Shown here piece by piece: positions 1 to 7,554 of a stretch of DNA of 64,000 nucleotides (its first letter is position 1; each line of letters starts with the position of its first letter). The notes under the pieces were generated by a model. It saw only the letters and a program-made list of their open reading frames with translations. It was not told the origin of the DNA and searched no databases. This DNA comes from Rhizobium sp. FY34 (GTDB lineage: Bacteria > Pseudomonadota > Alphaproteobacteria > Rhizobiales > Rhizobiaceae), in assembly GCF_005222845.1 (NCBI RefSeq), contig NZ_STFZ01000018.1, forward strand, positions 454,224 through 518,223. The letters are read 5' to 3'. The translations under genes and the position numbers were made by a program.

Positions 1-212
1 AGTCCATATTGCTGGAACGCCTTTTCCACCACCTTGGCCAGGCCGCCGCTGGTCGAGCCGAAAAAGCCGTGGCCGGCATCGATGATTTCCTGGACATTGT
101 ATTGGGCAGAGGATTGTTGTGCGAAGGCAGTCGCCGGCGGCACAGCCGCAAGCGCCGCAAAAAGCGATATGGCAAGCAGCCGGGCGGCAGCGGTAAGTCT
201 TTCGAAGCGCAT
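1..212 (-). CDS. eipA: EipA family (DUF1134) periplasmic protein, N-terminal part
   Basis: About 70 residues are present; the gene runs off the left edge. Translation from the ATG at 212 gives a signal peptide (basic start MRFERL, hydrophobic stretch, then Ala-rich cleavage region ATAFAQ) followed by YNVQEIIDAGHGFFGSTSGG, which I recognise as the start of the DUF1134/EipA family. In Brucella EipA is a small periplasmic protein needed for envelope integrity, and its transcription is reported to be controlled by CtrA. It is divergent from chpT, and a CtrA-like box lies in the shared upstream region. The family call is good, but only the first third of the protein can be seen. Confidence 0.75.
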   Translation of the reverse strand, partial: MRFERLTAAARLLAISLFAALAAVPPATAFAQQSSAQYNVQEIIDAGHGFFGSTSGGLAKVVEKAFQQYG

Positions 213-279
213 TGGCCTGTCCGTTTTTTTCTGAATAGGATGCCTATAGTCGCGGCCGCACCATCTTGCGACCATCCTG

Positions 280-294
280 TTAACAACCGGTTTA
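280..294. promoter_or_regulatory. CtrA-type box between eipA and chpT
   Basis: TTAA, 7 bases, TTTA. This matches 7 of 8 positions of the CtrA consensus TTAA-N7-TTAA. It lies 68 bases upstream of the eipA start and 120 bases upstream of chpT. Binding is inferred, but the site is in a sensible place because eipA is a known CtrA target in Brucella. Confidence 0.5.
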
Positions 295-413
295 CCAAAA
301 ATGGTGTCATTATGGCGGCGAACCGGGCACCTGCGGCGTCATTCGCTCAGGTTCACGCAATATTGTCGTGCAAGACGGTGTCATTGCACCGACGCACCAA
401 TCAGGAAAAGCCA

Positions 414-1061
414 ATGCCGAAGAATCCGAAGCTCAACCTCAGTGGTCATGATCTGGCGGCGCTCCTGTGCAGCCGCGTCTGCCATGACGTCATTTCACCG
501 GTTGGCGCCATCAACAATGGTCTGGAACTGCTGGACGAAGGCGGCGCCGATGCCGACGCGCTGGACCTGATTCGCACCTCGGCCATCAATGCTTCGGTTC
601 GTCTGAAGTTTGCGCGTCTGGCTTTCGGTGCCTCCGGCTCTGTCGGTGCCTCGATCGATACGGGCGAGGCCGAAAAGGCCGCCAAGGATTTCGCCATCGC
701 GGAAAAGAAGACGGAAGTGACCTGGAGCGGTCCGCGCGCCATCATTCCGAAGAACCGCGTGAAAATGCTGCTCAACCTGTTCATGGTTGCCTATAGCGCC
801 ATTCCGCGTGGCGGCTCGATCGATGTCGTCTTGGAAAACCCGGAGACGGACGCGAAATTCACGCTGACCGTCAAGGGCCGCATGCTGCGCCTGCCGACCA
901 AATATGCCGAGATCTGTGCCGACTCGCTGGAAGAAGCTGTCGATGCCCATTCCATCCAGCCCTATTACACGGTGCTGCTGGCCGACGAATGCGGCATGGA
1001 ACTGCGCCATGTGGTCTCGGAGGACAATATTGCGTTCATCGCCGAAGTGCCGGCCGTGTGA
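414..1061 (+). CDS. chpT: Histidine phosphotransferase ChpT
   Basis: A 215-residue protein. ChpT passes phosphate from the hybrid kinase CckA to CtrA and CpdR, and so sets CtrA activity and stability in the cell cycle. The phospho-accepting His is H24 in SRVCHDVISPVGAINNGLEL, a degenerate DHp helix. The remainder is a histidine-kinase-like fold without ATP-binding boxes, as in the family. The start at 414 was chosen over longer in-frame options because AGGA lies 8 bases upstream and the family begins just before the GHDLAALLCSRVCHD helix. ctrA itself lies 650 bases downstream on the other strand, so donor and target are neighbours. Confidence 0.93.
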   Translation: MPKNPKLNLSGHDLAALLCSRVCHDVISPVGAINNGLELLDEGGADADALDLIRTSAINASVRLKFARLAFGASGSVGASIDTGEAEKAAKDFAIAEKKTEVTWSGPRAIIPKNRVKMLLNLFMVAYSAIPRGGSIDVVLENPETDAKFTLTVKGRMLRLPTKYAEICADSLEEAVDAHSIQPYYTVLLADECGMELRHVVSEDNIAFIAEVPAV

Positions 1062-1157
1062 GGCTACGGTAACGGTTCTTTAGCCATCGCCGATTAACCT
1101 GCCCTCTGCTCCCGCCTTGCGGGGGGCAGCCCTTGTAGTGTCGAGGTTGGAGGTTCC

Positions 1158-1520
1158 ATGACGCGCCTGATGATTGCCGACAGTTCCGATATCGTTCGCA
1201 CCGTCGCAAAGCGCATTCTCTCCGAACTCGGCTTCGTGGTCATCGAGGCGGCACATGAGCAGGAGGCGCTGATGCGCTGCCAGGCCGAGTTGCCGGCCAT
1301 TCTCGTTGTCGATGCGAGCATGGAAGGCGCGCTGGGCCTGATTGCCAGCGTCCGTGCCATGCCGGGTGCCGAAAAGCTGCGGATCTATTACTGCGTCATC
1401 GAAGCCGATCTGAAAAAGATGATGATGGGCAAGCGCGCCGGAGCCGACGACTTCCTGATGAAGCCGTTTGACCGCAAGATCCTCTCGGCGGTCTTTTCGC
1501 CCTATGCGGCTGCGGCCTGA
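1158..1520 (+). CDS. Stand-alone CheY-like receiver protein
   Basis: A 120-residue single receiver domain with no output domain. The acidic pocket is IADSS near residue 8, the phospho-acceptor is D52 (LVVDASM), and the conserved Lys is K102 (LMKPF). The second acidic residue of the usual DD pair is replaced by Ser, so Mg2+ binding may differ. It follows chpT on the same strand with a 96-base gap and probably belongs to the same phosphorelay, but it does not look like CpdR or DivK by sequence. The start ATG at 1158 is preceded by GGAGG (1148-1152). The partner kinase cannot be named from this window. Confidence 0.8.
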   Translation: MTRLMIADSSDIVRTVAKRILSELGFVVIEAAHEQEALMRCQAELPAILVVDASMEGALGLIASVRAMPGAEKLRIYYCVIEADLKKMMMGKRAGADDFLMKPFDRKILSAVFSPYAAAA

Positions 1521-1648
1521 CGCCAGCGTTTTTCATCTCCCGTGACTATCCTTTGCGCCTCGAGCTTTTAAAAGAAGGCCGGGCCGTTTTTGCATGCGCG
1601 CTTTGTGTCTGGGCAAGGTGCCTTGCATTCGCGTCTCGGGGCGCAAAC

Positions 1649-1676
1649 GAAAAACGCCCGGACAATGCCGGGCGTT
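1649..1676 (-). terminator. Rho-independent terminator of ctrA
   Basis: On the minus strand a CGCCCGG/CCGGGCG stem with a 6-base loop is followed by GTTTTTCG. It lies 32 bases beyond the ctrA stop codon. The A-rich opposite side gives little U-tract on the plus strand, so it mainly serves ctrA. Confidence 0.8.
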
Positions 1677-1707
1677 CAACTATGGATGATCGCGACTGTG
1701 ACGAGGT

Positions 1708-2409
1708 TTACGCGGTTTCGGCGTATTCGTTGCTGTCCGGCTCGCGCAGCACATAGCCGCGGCCCCAGACCGTCTCGATATAGTTTGCGCCGCCAGCCGC
1801 ATTGGCAAGCTTCTTGCGGAGCTTACAGATGAAGACGTCGATGATCTTGAGTTCCGGTTCGTCCATGCCGCCATAAAGGTGGTTCAGGAACATTTCCTTC
1901 GTCAGCGTCGTGCCCTTGCGCAGCGAGAGCAGTTCGAGCATCTGGTATTCCTTGCCGGTCAGGTGAACCCGCTGGCCGCCGACCTCAACGGTCTTGGCAT
2001 CAAGGTTCACGACCAGTTCGCCGGTGACGATGATCGACTGGGCATGGCCCTTGGATCGGCGCACGATGGCGTGGATGCGTGCAACAAGCTCGTCCTTGTG
2101 GAACGGCTTGGTCATGTAATCGTCGGCGCCAAAGCCGAGGCCGCGAACCTTGTCCTCGATGCCGGCCATGCCGGACAGGATCAGGATCGGAGTCTTGACT
2201 TTCGACAGACGCAGCGTCCGCAGAACCTCGTAGCCGGACATGTCCGGAAGATTGAGATCCAGCAGGATGATGTCGTAGTCGTACAGCTTTCCGAGGTCGA
2301 CGCCCTCTTCTCCGAGATCCGTCGTATAGACGTTAAAGCTCTCGGACTTCAGCATCAGCTCGATGCTCTGAGCAGTCGCGCTGTCATCTTCGATGAGTAG
2401 AACCCGCAT
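1708..2409 (-). CDS. ctrA: Cell-cycle response regulator CtrA
   Basis: A 233-residue OmpR/PhoB-type regulator, the master cell-cycle regulator of alphaproteobacteria. The receiver domain starts MRVLLIEDD, with phospho-acceptor D51 ([13 protein letters not shown]) and Lys in MTKPF. The C-terminal winged helix contains [17 protein letters not shown] and ends in an E-T-V-W-G-R-G-Y motif. The C-terminus NEYAETA ends in Ala-Ala-like small residues, as in ClpXP-degraded CtrA. The start at 2409 was chosen because GGGGAAA precedes it and CtrA is about 232 residues; an upstream in-frame ATG would add a non-homologous extension. The upstream region carries a CtrA-like box and several GANTC sites, consistent with autoregulation and methylation control. 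Confidence 0.97.
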   Translation of the reverse strand: MRVLLIEDDSATAQSIELMLKSESFNVYTTDLGEEGVDLGKLYDYDIILLDLNLPDMSGYEVLRTLRLSKVKTPILILSGMAGIEDKVRGLGFGADDYMTKPFHKDELVARIHAIVRRSKGHAQSIIVTGELVVNLDAKTVEVGGQRVHLTGKEYQMLELLSLRKGTTLTKEMFLNHLYGGMDEPELKIIDVFICKLRKKLANAAGGANYIETVWGRGYVLREPDSNEYAETA

Positions 2410-2576
2410 ATTTTTCCCCTTTACCGCCGCGAAGGTGTGGATGCCCCCCAACGCGAAACGGATCCAGACGTTGCCTGATGTGGAAGCTGACACCAATTGG
2501 TTAACAAACTCTGACCGCCTTTGGCAAGGCATAGGAATTTGTTAAACAAAGTCGGTATTGGCCTGATTTTCATTGT

Positions 2577-2641
2577 GAATCTGCCAGCGCCATACCTGAA
2601 TCCCTTTGGCAGGTTTTACCCTTAAGTGATTCATACGACTC
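2577..2641. promoter_or_regulatory. Cluster of GANTC (CcrM) sites upstream of ctrA
   Basis: Four GANTC sites lie within 65 bases (2577-2581, 2598-2602, 2628-2632, 2637-2641), with a fifth at 2791-2795. GANTC is methylated by CcrM, and in Caulobacter the methylation state of the ctrA promoter region times its transcription. The 439-base ctrA/fliJ intergenic region is otherwise AT-rich and contains no gene that I can support. Confidence 0.6.
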
Positions 2642-2673
2642 ATCATTGTCGTCAGCCGAAATCGGCCATGGCA

Positions 2674-2688
2674 TTTACGGACCCTTAA
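2674..2688. promoter_or_regulatory. CtrA-type box between ctrA and fliJ
   Basis: TTTA, 7 bases, TTAA: a 7 of 8 match to TTAA-N7-TTAA. It lies 265 bases upstream of ctrA and 161 bases upstream of fliJ, so it could serve autoregulation, flagellar gene control, or both. Isolated TTAA half-sites also occur at 2501 and 2542. Confidence 0.5.
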
Positions 2689-2848
2689 ACGATCGTCCCT
2701 ATCATTAACGATGCCCGTAAATGAAAGGTTACCGCGGACGCCAATTCCTTAACGCCGCAGCAATTTTTTCGTCCGAACTGTGGCAGTTCGGACTCAGGGT
2801 CTAAGAGTGTAAATAGCCGGGGTCTCGCTATCCACGGGAGTATTGCGT

Positions 2849-3199
2849 ATGAAGACGCGTGACAGCCTTGTGCGCCTGAAAGAATTTCAGGTGAATGAAA
2901 AGCGCCGCCAATTGCAGCAGTTGCAGCTGATGATGGCGGAATTTGAACGTATGTCGAAAGAACTGGAACACCAGATTTCGATCGAAGAGAAAAAATCGGG
3001 AATCACAGACCCGAATCACTTCGCCTATCCGACCTTTGCCAAGGCGGCCCGCCAACGTGCGGACAATCTGCAAGGCTCCATCCGGGAACTCCGCGTCCAG
3101 CAGGACAGCGCAGAACTTGCCCTGGAGGAGGCTCAGGCTGAGCTATCCAAAGCAACCGCTCTTGAAGAGCGGGACGGCGGCATGCGCGCTCGCGCCTGA
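2849..3199 (+). CDS. fliJ: Flagellar export protein FliJ
   Basis: A 116-residue, highly charged, almost wholly coiled-coil protein (KEFQVNEKRRQLQQLQLMMA, then heptad-rich segments to the end), of the length and composition of FliJ. FliJ is a soluble part of the flagellar type III export apparatus that works with the FliI ATPase. It is separated here from other flagellar genes but divergent from ctrA, as in other rhizobia. GGAG at 2837 supports the ATG at 2849 over the TTG two codons earlier. The identification rests on coiled-coil character, size and context, so a small uncertainty remains. Confidence 0.8.
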   Translation: MKTRDSLVRLKEFQVNEKRRQLQQLQLMMAEFERMSKELEHQISIEEKKSGITDPNHFAYPTFAKAARQRADNLQGSIRELRVQQDSAELALEEAQAELSKATALEERDGGMRARA

Positions 3200-3277
3200 T
3201 CCGTTTGTCAGCACTGTCCTAATCATGCGTGGATGCCAAGTGTATCCGCGCGTGCTTTTTTGTGAATTCCTGACAGG

Positions 3278-3559
3278 TTAACCTTGGATCACATTCCGCC
3301 AGTCGGGGTGACGGGAAACCTGTGCCTGAAAGAACGGGCAGAGCGGGATGATTTTCCAGCCACCCTTGCGGGCTTCATCGACGGCATGTTCGGCGAGCGC
3401 CTGACCGACACCTTTGCCCCGAAGGGCATCATCCACCTGTGTATGATCGATGACGATCAGGTGCGGATCGGCGCGTGAAAACGTCATTTCAGCGCTATGC
3501 CCAGCCAGTTCGGCGTGGTAGCGGCCGCCGGACTGCGTGTCTTCGAGGATGATCTGCAT
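3278..3559 (-). CDS. Small GNAT-type N-acetyltransferase (YjdJ-like)
   Basis: A 93-residue protein of the short YjdJ-like GNAT group. The acetyl-CoA loop is visible as DDALRGKGVGQALAEHAVDE (residues ~50-70), preceded by a beta strand HLIVIDHTQV and followed by IIPLCPFFQAQVSRHPDW, all typical of the group. The ATG at 3559 gives the normal short N-terminus MQIILED; a TTG 15 bases upstream is possible. The substrate is unknown. It is convergent with fliJ and divergent from the PqiA-like gene. Confidence 0.8.
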   Translation of the reverse strand: MQIILEDTQSGGRYHAELAGHSAEMTFSRADPHLIVIDHTQVDDALRGKGVGQALAEHAVDEARKGGWKIIPLCPFFQAQVSRHPDWRNVIQG

Positions 3560-3662
3560 GGGCTTTGCGTCCAATCGTCAAGGCGTATCAAAGCTGATAT
3601 GGGACGCTTGCGGTGCAAAACCAGACGCGGGCCAAATGCCACACTCTAAAACGGGAGATCAC

Positions 3663-4112
3663 ATGGCCCGATGGCGGATGCTGCTGATGGCCCTGGCGGC
3701 GGTGTCGCTGGTGCTTGGGCTTGTGCTGCCGATCATGCGGCTGGAACGGCTCTATGTGTTTGCCGACAGCCCGTCGATCCTTGATCTGGTCGTCGGATTG
3801 TGGCGCGAGGGCGAGTGGCCGCTTGCACTTCTCATCGGGCTGTTTTCGGTGGTGTTCCCGCTCCTCAAGCTCATTCTGCTTGCCTGGCGCGAGGCCGGGC
3901 GGGCTCTGCCGGAGGGGTCTTTCGGCCGCGCGCTGCCGCATCTGTCGAAGTGGTCTATGATTGACGTGATGCTTGTGGCAATTGTGATATTCGCGGCCAA
4001 GAGCAGTGGCCTGGCATCCGCAGTCGCGCAGCCTGGCCTCTGGTTCTATGCAGCCTCGGCGGTGATCGTCGGGCTGATGATGTCGACGTCTTCCACGTCT
4101 GGCAGGGGATAG
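3663..4112 (+). CDS. PqiA-like inner-membrane protein
   Basis: A 149-residue membrane protein with four hydrophobic segments. It carries the PqiA-domain pattern P-L-L-K-L (here VFPLLKLILL) and a W-S-M-I-D-V-M-L motif before the third segment. Full PqiA proteins carry two such domains; this is a single short one. GGGAG at 3652-3656 supports the ATG at 3663; a longer in-frame start at 3636 is possible. The role is not known beyond membership of the paraquat-inducible family. Confidence 0.65.
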   Translation: MARWRMLLMALAAVSLVLGLVLPIMRLERLYVFADSPSILDLVVGLWREGEWPLALLIGLFSVVFPLLKLILLAWREAGRALPEGSFGRALPHLSKWSMIDVMLVAIVIFAAKSSGLASAVAQPGLWFYAASAVIVGLMMSTSSTSGRG

Positions 4113-4130
4113 GGGCACGTATTCCGACCG

Positions 4131-4161
4131 AAAAATCCCATTGGGCCAAAGGCCCTGGGAT
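4131..4161 (-). terminator. Terminator downstream of sciP
   Basis: On the minus strand, ATCCCA/TGGGAT arms with an inner GGGCC/GGCCC stem are followed by TTTTTCGG. It lies 31 bases after the sciP stop codon. The convergent PqiA-like gene may use the same hairpin. Confidence 0.7.
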
Positions 4162-4191
4162 CTCGGTTGATGCCGTCAGCCCTTCAGCCGC

Positions 4192-4467
4192 CTAATGGCG
4201 GTACTGCTGGATGCGGGTGGTGCGCAGGCCAGCCAGGCCATGATCGTTGATGGATGCCTGCCAGGACAGGAATTCTTCGACGGTAAGCGTATATCGTTCG
4301 CAGGCTTCCTCGAGGCTCAAGAGGCCACCACGCACCGCTGCAACCACTTCCGCCTTGCGACGGATGACCCAACGGCGCGTATTGGCCGGCGGAAGATCCG
4401 CAATGGTCAGTGGGCTGCCATCGGGGCCGATGACATATTTAACTCGAGGACGGATCATTTCGGTCAT
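4192..4467 (-). CDS. sciP: CtrA inhibitory protein SciP (DUF1153)
   Basis: A 91-residue protein nearly all of which is the DUF1153 helix-turn-helix domain: VKYVIGPDGSPLTIADLPP, then RRWVIRRKAEVVAAVRGGLL, then SLEEACERYTLTVEEFLSW. In Caulobacter SciP binds CtrA at its promoters and blocks CtrA-activated transcription after division, and CtrA activates sciP. The start MTEMIRPR matches the family N-terminus; a longer in-frame start at 4494 is less likely. A CtrA-like box lies 52 bases upstream, and a GACTC site abuts the start codon. It has its own terminator and is monocistronic. Confidence 0.93.
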   Translation of the reverse strand: MTEMIRPRVKYVIGPDGSPLTIADLPPANTRRWVIRRKAEVVAAVRGGLLSLEEACERYTLTVEEFLSWQASINDHGLAGLRTTRIQQYRH

Positions 4468-4518
4468 TGGACTCTCTACACTACACAAGACCACATGAAC
4501 GACCGTACCGTCGCAGCT

Positions 4519-4533
4519 TTAACAATTGACTAA
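4519..4533. promoter_or_regulatory. CtrA-type box upstream of sciP
   Basis: TTAA, 7 bases, CTAA: 7 of 8 positions match TTAA-N7-TTAA. It is 52 bases upstream of the sciP start, within promoter range. Two further GANTC sites lie at 4554-4558 and 4606-4610 in the same intergenic region. Confidence 0.5.
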
Positions 4534-4653
4534 ATGGGAACCTTGAATTGTCTGAATCCTGCCCGGAAGGCTTGATATTGCAGAGAGATAATCAGTTTCC
4601 CCCTTGATTCCCGAGTGTATCTCGACTTTCAAATATGGGGTTTATGCTTGGAA

Positions 4654-4697
4654 AAGAGATGGCGACCCGGCTTCAACCGGCCGAACGCCATCTTTTT
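4654..4697 (-). terminator. Hairpin terminator downstream of the DUF2793 gene
   Basis: A GATGGCG/CGCCATC outer stem with an inner CCGG/CCGG stem. The plus strand has TTTTT after it, and the minus strand has CTCTTTTCC. On the minus strand it lies 16 bases past the stop of the DUF2793 gene. It may work in both directions. Confidence 0.75.
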
Positions 4698-4712
4698 CCG
4701 CCTTTGTGAAGG

Positions 4713-5744
4713 TCAGACGCGCAGGATCGACAGCTCGGTTTTGCCCGGTCCTTCGTCAAATGTGGCGGTACCGGCATGCTGGAATGTCAGCCGGTCAGCA
4801 GCGTAGAGCTGGAAAACGCCACTGGCATGGATGGTCAGCGGAACGGCGGTTGGCCCGCGCAGCGCAAGCAGCGTCGTTGCCGCATTGCGCCGGACATTGA
4901 CCGTATAGCCGGAGGATGCCGTCGCCGTGATATTGGCGCAGATGAGGTAGAGCCCGTCCGCCGGAACGGTCAGCGCATTGCCGCCGCCAGCCGCCGCCAG
5001 ACCCAGCGTCACGCCGCCTTGCTGGAGCGCAAGCGTCGTGAAGCCTGTTTCAGCGCCGGCTGCCGGTGCGGACGTGCCGGCCGTGCGGTGCGCGCGTGCC
5101 AAAGGCGCATTCGGCAGAGTGACACGACCGCCGCCGTCGATGGTAAGGCCGGTATTCCAGCTGCTGCCATCGGCACTCACTTTCACGGAAAACTGGTCAT
5201 TGCCGGCAAGGCCCATTTCGGCCCGGCCGGACCAGCCGCTCTGGTAAAGCAGTGAGGCCGTATCGCCGATGCCGGCCTTGTTGATTTTCAGCTGATGGCC
5301 GGCGCCGGCATTGTTGAGAAGGGTTGCAGGCGAGGTGACCGCCAGCCGGTTGGTCAGGTCCGGCGTTGCGCCGACGCCGAGCATCGATGGCGCCAGTGTT
5401 GCGGGCAGAGCCGGGCGCTCCCAGATACTGCCTGAGAACACTTTGATGGCGCCGGCATCCCTGAACCAGGCAAGATAGCCGGGGCGCGGCGCGGCAAACA
5501 GCCAGCGTCCATCCTCGAAGATGGCAATGGTGCCAGCGCGTCCGCTCCAGGCGCCCGATGGGGTGCCGATCACCGAAAAGCGCTGGCCTTCCTGGGGCAG
5601 GCCGGGCGGTGCCGCACCCTCATATTCGATGATCAGCTGCACCAGCCGGTCGAGGATGACGAGGGCCTCGTTATGGGTAACGTGCTTCTGCGCCTGCGAA
5701 GGCAGGATGAAGGGCAGGGCAAGATTTGCGGTAGTATCGGCCAT
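4713..5744 (-). CDS. DUF2793 family phage/GTA-tail-type protein
   Basis: A 343-residue protein. The N-terminal ~90 residues (LALPFILPSQAQKHVTHNEA, then LDRLVQL) are the DUF2793 signature, found near gene-transfer-agent and prophage tail genes in alphaproteobacteria. The middle is Gly/Ala-rich. The C-terminal ~125 residues show the beta-rich pattern of a C1q/TNF-like jelly roll (LTVPADGLYLICANITA), which suggests a trimeric binding tip. No signal peptide or other tail gene is adjacent, so it is a solitary gene. It is a probable adhesin or tail-fibre-like protein, but the target is unknown. Confidence 0.75.
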   Translation of the reverse strand: MADTTANLALPFILPSQAQKHVTHNEALVILDRLVQLIIEYEGAAPPGLPQEGQRFSVIGTPSGAWSGRAGTIAIFEDGRWLFAAPRPGYLAWFRDAGAIKVFSGSIWERPALPATLAPSMLGVGATPDLTNRLAVTSPATLLNNAGAGHQLKINKAGIGDTASLLYQSGWSGRAEMGLAGNDQFSVKVSADGSSWNTGLTIDGGGRVTLPNAPLARAHRTAGTSAPAAGAETGFTTLALQQGGVTLGLAAAGGGNALTVPADGLYLICANITATASSGYTVNVRRNAATTLLALRGPTAVPLTIHASGVFQLYAADRLTFQHAGTATFDEGPGKTELSILRV

Positions 5745-5997
5745 GGAAATGCGCTCCGCTCGGGTTTCGCATCAAGAATAGCCGCAGGCGTCGAGGCGGG
5801 GAGGCCATGCCGCCCAAGCCCTTGATAAACATGAGGCACGATCAGGGATTTATCCCCAGGCCGTGCGGCGTGGCAGAGGGGCCACGGTGGCGATCTTCCT
5901 GTCTTGCAGCAGTACAACCTGCTCTTTGGCGCCCGGATTGCGCTTGTCCTTTGTGGTGCATGTGCGAAGGTGAGACGCATACAGTCAGGGTATTGAA

Positions 5998-7251
5998 ATG
6001 CGCTATTCCGCTCTCGAGATCGTCCGGCAAGCCTTTTCCGGCAACCGCAACTGGAAGCCCGCCTGGCGCGAACCGCAGCCCAAGCCGCATTATGATGTGA
6101 TCATTGTCGGCGGTGGCGGCCATGGCCTGGCGACGGCCTATTATCTGGCCAAGGAATTCGGTATCACCAATGTCGCCGTTCTCGAAAAGGGCTATCTCGG
6201 CTCCGGCAATATCGGCCGCAACACCACGATTATCCGCTCCAATTACATGCTGGAGGGCAATGAGCCCTTCTACGAGTTTTCCATGAAACTGTGGGAAGGG
6301 CTGGAGCAGGACTTCAACTACAATGCGATGGTCTCGCAGCGCGGCATCGTCAATCTCTTCCATTCCGATGGACAGCGCGATGCCTATGCGCGGCGCGGCA
6401 ATGCCATGAAGATGCATGGCGTCGAGGCCGCTCTTCTGGATCGAGAAGGGGTGCGCAAGATGATGCCCTACCTCAATTTCGACCATGCCCGTTTTCCGAT
6501 CCTCGGCGGTCTCTATCAGAAGCGCGCCGGCACTGCCCGGCATGATGCGGTCGCCTGGGGCTATGGTCGCGGCGCTGACATGCGCGGCGTCGATATCATC
6601 CAGCAGTGCGAGGTGAACGGCATTCGTCGCGATGAGAGCGGCCTTGTGACGGGCGTTGAAACCTCGAAGGGTTTCATTGGCTGCAACAGGCTGGCACTGG
6701 CCACGGCCGGGCATACGTCTGTGACGGGAAAGATGGCCGGGCTCGACCTGCCGATCGAGACGCATGTGCTGCAGGCCTTTGTCTCGGAAGGGCTGAAACC
6801 GGTGATCCACAATGTCATCACCTATGGTGCCGGGCACTTCTACATCTCGCAGTCCGACAAGGGCGGCTTGGTATTCGGCGCCGATATCGACTATTATTCC
6901 TCCTATGCCCAGCGCGGCAATCTGGCCACTGTCGAGCATACGATCGAGGAAGGGGTATCGCTGATCCCCGGTCTGTCGCGAGCCCGCGTGCTGCGCGCCT
7001 GGGGCGGCGTGATGGACATGTCGATGGACGGCTCGCCGATCATCGACAAGACGCCGATCGCCAACCTCTATCTCAACTGCGGCTGGTGCTATGGCGGTTT
7101 CAAGGCGACACCCGCCTCCGGCTTCTGCTTCGCCCATCTGATTGCCAAGGATGAGCCCCATTACACGGCGCGGCTTTTGCGCCTGGATCGCTTCGAGCGC
7201 GGCCTTGCCATCGACGAGGGCGGCAAGGGCCCGCAGCCGAACCTGCATTGA
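5998..7251 (+). CDS. soxB: Sarcosine oxidase beta subunit
   Basis: A 417-residue flavoprotein subunit of heterotetrameric sarcosine oxidase, which oxidises sarcosine to glycine with transfer of the methyl carbon to tetrahydrofolate and formation of H2O2. The FAD dinucleotide fold is YDVIIVGGGGHGLATAYYLA (residues ~32-51). H182 in TARHDAVAWG is in the place of the His that carries covalent FMN in this family. Length and the order soxB-soxD-soxA-soxG are standard. It is the first gene of the operon, and the RBS (CAGGG) is weak. Confidence 0.96.
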   Translation: MRYSALEIVRQAFSGNRNWKPAWREPQPKPHYDVIIVGGGGHGLATAYYLAKEFGITNVAVLEKGYLGSGNIGRNTTIIRSNYMLEGNEPFYEFSMKLWEGLEQDFNYNAMVSQRGIVNLFHSDGQRDAYARRGNAMKMHGVEAALLDREGVRKMMPYLNFDHARFPILGGLYQKRAGTARHDAVAWGYGRGADMRGVDIIQQCEVNGIRRDESGLVTGVETSKGFIGCNRLALATAGHTSVTGKMAGLDLPIETHVLQAFVSEGLKPVIHNVITYGAGHFYISQSDKGGLVFGADIDYYSSYAQRGNLATVEHTIEEGVSLIPGLSRARVLRAWGGVMDMSMDGSPIIDKTPIANLYLNCGWCYGGFKATPASGFCFAHLIAKDEPHYTARLLRLDRFERGLAIDEGGKGPQPNLH

Positions 7252-7263
7252 CGAGATGATATC

Positions 7264-7554
7264 ATGGCAAGCCTGATCACCTGTCCCCATTGTGGGGTTC
7301 GCCCCAAGGAAGAATTCTCGATCCGCGGCGATGCGGTGCCGGTGCGTCCGGCGCCCAATGCGTCTGACGAGACCTGGAACCGCTATGTCTTCGTGCGTGA
7401 CAACCCCAAGGGTGTCATTCGCGAATACTGGCATCATGTTTCCGGCTGCCGTCGCTATCTGGTGGTCGAGCGCGACAATGTCAGTCACGCGGTGTTGTCC
7501 GTGACCGATGCGACTGTGGCTGGGCGCGCGGGCCAGAAGGAGGGGGTACGATGA
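7264..7554 (+). CDS. soxD: Sarcosine oxidase delta subunit
   Basis: A 96-residue protein with the zinc-binding pattern of SoxD: ITCPHCGVRPKEEF at the N-terminus and WHHVSGCRRY near residue 63, which supply Cys and His ligands. It is a structural, zinc-containing subunit of the sarcosine oxidase complex. It follows soxB by 12 bases, and its stop overlaps the soxA start in an ATGA, so the two are translationally coupled. Confidence 0.95.
   Translation: MASLITCPHCGVRPKEEFSIRGDAVPVRPAPNASDETWNRYVFVRDNPKGVIREYWHHVSGCRRYLVVERDNVSHAVLSVTDATVAGRAGQKEGVR

Noticed and set aside
5745..5997. Glycine riboswitch upstream of soxB
   Set aside because: The 250-base leader lacks the conserved glycine-aptamer core, so no riboswitch is claimed.
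5842..7488. Long open frame antisense to soxB (548 codons)
   Set aside because: It is the mirror of the GC-rich, codon-biased soxB gene. It has no recognisable domain, and soxB is certain.
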